From contig NZ_AJLF01000003.1 of NCBI RefSeq assembly GCF_000258515.1, positions 1-64,000 on the forward strand: 64,000 nt of DNA, in the 5' to 3' direction. Below the pieces are notes generated by a model. That model was not told where the DNA came from. It saw nothing but the letters and a program-made list of their open reading frames with translations, and ran no database searches. This stretch comes from Thermococcus zilligii AN1. Its GTDB lineage: Archaea > Methanobacteriota_B > Thermococci > Thermococcales > Thermococcaceae. Shown here one piece after another: positions 61,007 through 64,000 of this stretch (positions within the stretch are counted from its first letter, which is position 1; every line of letters starts with the position of its first letter). Made by a program: the position numbers and the translations under genes.

Positions 61007-61738
61007 ATGCTTGAGAAGGAGAAAGAGGCCCTTGCGAGAAGAATAGCGGGCGAAATAACCCTCTCCTCCGACCCCGGCAAAACGATGAGAAAGTGGAGGG
61101 AGATATTCGGAGTAAGCCAGACTGAGCTGGCGGAGCACCTCGGCGTTTCCTCTTCGGTGATAAGCGACTACGAGGGCGGGAGGAGAAAGAGCCCGGGTGC
61201 GGGCACGATAAAGAAGTTCGTCGAGGCCCTCTTAGAAATCGATGAGGCGCGCGGCGGCAACGTGATAAAGGCCTTCAGCAGGACGATAGACGTTGAACTG
61301 CCGACGTCGGCGATACTCGACATCAGGGAGTTTGCAGTTCCGATGACGGTTAAAGAGCTAATCGAAGCCGTTAAAGGCGAAGTCGTTGCCTGCGAGGAAG
61401 CGGTGAACAGGGTGATATACGGCTACACCGTCGTCGACAGCATCCAGGCCATACTTGAGATGAGCAGCGAGGAGTTCCTCAAGCTCTACGGCTGGACAAC
61501 CGAGAGGGCCCTGGTCTTTACGAAGGTCAGCACCGGAAGAAGCCCCATGGTTGCGGTGCGCGTTCAGGGCCTGAAACCGGCTGTTATAGTCCTTCACGGG
61601 GTCAAAAAACTGGATGAACTCGCTGTAAAGCTGGCCCAGAGGGAGAGGATACCGCTGATAGTCTCGAGGATCGAAGGGGAGCCCGAGCTTATAAACAGCC
61701 TCAGAAAACTTGCGGAAAGGACAGAAAAAGAAGTCTAA
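61007..61738 (+). CDS. XRE-type HTH transcriptional regulator (COG1709-like)
   Basis: 243 residues from ATG 61007. The helix-turn-helix is RKWREIFGVSQTELAEHLGV, SSSVISDYEGGRRKSPGAG (about residues 26-65). The C-terminal 130 residues form an alpha/beta domain (LYGWTTERALVFTKVSTGRS, GLKPAVIVLHGVKKLDELAV) of unknown ligand. Conserved in euryarchaea; target genes unknown. TATA-like GTTTATAAC at 60978-60986 gives a near-leaderless message. Convergent with the phosphopantoate ligase gene by 4 bases. Confidence 0.85.
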   Translation: MLEKEKEALARRIAGEITLSSDPGKTMRKWREIFGVSQTELAEHLGVSSSVISDYEGGRRKSPGAGTIKKFVEALLEIDEARGGNVIKAFSRTIDVELPTSAILDIREFAVPMTVKELIEAVKGEVVACEEAVNRVIYGYTVVDSIQAILEMSSEEFLKLYGWTTERALVFTKVSTGRSPMVAVRVQGLKPAVIVLHGVKKLDELAVKLAQRERIPLIVSRIEGEPELINSLRKLAERTEKEV

Positions 61739-62517
61739 AGCTCCTTCCGCCTCCATACCCCTTCTTCGGCCAGTTTGGTTAATCTGTCTCTCATGTGGAT
61801 CAGAACATCGCTCAGGGTTTTTCCGTTGTCGTAGCCCTTTACAATCCCTTCGAGCTCTTCCCTCGGAAGGTTCTTCATTTCTCTGGCGAGCTCAATCATC
61901 CTCGGGTAGGCTCTGACGATGTTGTCCACTATCGTTATATCAGCCATCCTGGCGCTTCTCGAGAGCGGGTTGAGGTCTATCGTTATCACGAACTTGCCCA
62001 TTTTCACCAGTGCCTCCGTCCTGTCCCCGTCCTCGAGGGAGACAACGACGACGTCAGCCTTCCATATCCCGTTCTCGTCAACTTTTCCGCGCTCGTGCTC
62101 CAGACCCGGAATCCTCTTCGTCGGGTTTATCCCGAGGAGCTCTATCCCCGGGTCATAGTTCCTCAGCTCTTCTGCTATGGCCTTAACCCTCTCCTCAGTC
62201 CTGTAAAAGAGGTTTATCTCAAGCTTTGCGTTAAGGGCTTTGGCAAGCTCTATGGTCTCCTTTGGGACTAAAGCGGCGACGTTCCCGTTGACTGAGATTA
62301 CCGGATGCTCCGCCAGGAGGAGCTTAGCCACCGCGGCCTTCATTGCCCTTTCAGCTGGCTCTATCGTCTTCTCTCCTATTATGTAGTCGAAGGCCTCCCC
62401 GCGTCCGTGGGCTATCAGTCCCGCTTTCGCGGTCATGCCTTTCTCCATTCCCTCGATGATCTTCTCCCTGTAGTAGAGGCTCCAGTAGCGTGGATGGCTC
62501 TTTGGTATGTTCACCAT
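61735..62517 (-). CDS. 4-phosphopantoate--beta-alanine ligase (phosphopantothenate synthetase)
   Basis: 260 residues. IPKSHPRYWSLYYREKIIEG, GLIAHGRGEAFDYIIGEKT, SVNGNVAALVPKETIELAKA and VVSLEDGDRTEALVKMGKFV are characteristic of archaeal PPS. With pantoate kinase it replaces the bacterial pantothenate synthetase/kinase route to CoA. Divergent from the NfnS gene; the 184-base gap carries the SurR-type site. Confidence 0.92.
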   Translation of the reverse strand: MVNIPKSHPRYWSLYYREKIIEGMEKGMTAKAGLIAHGRGEAFDYIIGEKTIEPAERAMKAAVAKLLLAEHPVISVNGNVAALVPKETIELAKALNAKLEINLFYRTEERVKAIAEELRNYDPGIELLGINPTKRIPGLEHERGKVDENGIWKADVVVVSLEDGDRTEALVKMGKFVITIDLNPLSRSARMADITIVDNIVRAYPRMIELAREMKNLPREELEGIVKGYDNGKTLSDVLIHMRDRLTKLAEEGVWRRKEL

Positions 62518-62610
62518 CGCATATCACCCCCAACGCCTTGGGGATGCACCCTAAAAAGCTTCCTAAACGCCCCCGAAGGAGCAACCTCCCGCCTTCTTAG
62601 CGTGGGTGCG

Positions 62611-62627
62611 GTTCTAAACCTTTGGTT
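62611..62627 (+). promoter_or_regulatory. SurR-type operator upstream of nfnS
   Basis: GTTCTAAACCTTTGGTT matches the published extended SurR consensus GTT-n3-AAC-n5-GTT exactly. It lies directly upstream of the BRE/TATA (CCGTATAAAC near 62637-62645), the position associated with activation. SurR is the redox switch of sulfur metabolism in Thermococcales. Confidence 0.75.
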
Positions 62628-62701
62628 TAAGAAAGCCGTATAAACCCGAGGTTCAAAATTCATGGTGAACAACGCTGTCCACATGCACAGGGTGGTGCAC
62701 C

Positions 62702-64000
<1,299 letters not shown>

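Overview
The window is a chromosomal segment of a hyperthermophilic archaeon of the order Thermococcales, most likely Thermococcus. The basis is gene content: a type III RuBisCO beside a 67-residue archaeal histone, TBP and TFB genes, a membrane-bound LonB with an intein, indolepyruvate ferredoxin oxidoreductase beside an ADP-forming acyl-CoA synthetase subunit, endonuclease Q, the NfnS/NfnL (SudB/SudA) pair, an archaeal Nop5-fibrillarin operon and Gar1. Promoters are A/T-rich TATA boxes with BRE-like purine tracts, and genes are tightly packed with GGTGG/GAGGTG ribosome binding sites and ATGA or GTGA overlaps. There is one tRNA (Thr, GGT anticodon, CCA encoded) and no rRNA, CRISPR array or recognisable insertion sequence.

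Layout. 1-9990 is a surface-polysaccharide locus: the end of a UDP-sugar dehydrogenase, a nucleotidyltransferase, then a clearly AT-richer block with an asparagine-synthetase-like enzyme, GT4 glycosyltransferases, a GT-C-like membrane protein, an acetyltransferase with a frameshift, glycosyltransferase fragments and a flippase. 10-14.4 kb holds small regulators, PIN toxin/antitoxin modules (one decayed) and a UDP-GlcNAc 2-epimerase. 14.5-19 kb carries a metallo-hydrolase and an acdA-iorA-iorB cluster in which the junction of the first two genes has been deleted. 19-23.6 kb is a defence-like segment: a McrC-like/McrB-like pair, then an ATPase gene bracketed by two copies of a 40-bp palindromic motif. 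23.6-36.4 kb is housekeeping: HDAC-family hydrolase, agmatinase, CBS protein and antiporter, EndoQ, ThiL, ArsR regulator, MazG, a glycan operon (UPF0104, GT4, polysaccharide deacetylase) and AmrS. 36.4-47.8 kb holds TBP, a membrane ClpP-like protease, a VapBC pair, MBF1, the mevalonate entry genes, the Nop5/fibrillarin operon, a THUMP-SPOUT protein and an Lrp regulator. 48.1-64 kb holds LonB with its intein, a RidA/JAMM/DtxR run, a purine permease, Gar1-TFB, histone, RuBisCO, a HARP-type PIN nuclease just upstream of tRNA-Thr, phosphopantoate ligase, and NfnS/NfnL behind a full SurR-type site.

How the parts fit: peptide and amino-acid fermentation (IorAB, acyl-CoA synthetase) feeds reduced ferredoxin to NfnSL; nucleoside carbon enters through RuBisCO; mevalonate supplies archaeal lipids; TBP, TFB, histone, MBF1, Gar1, Nop5 and fibrillarin serve transcription and RNA modification. 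The most unusual observations are the acdA-iorA deletion scar, the repeat-bracketed ATPase next to a McrBC-like pair with an unrecognised recognition domain, pseudogenes built by recombination in the glycan island, a VapC killed by two lesions beside an intact antitoxin, and the placement of the RNase-P-like nuclease gene against a tRNA. I found no clearly new named system. All functional calls rest on motif recognition by eye; no database search was run.
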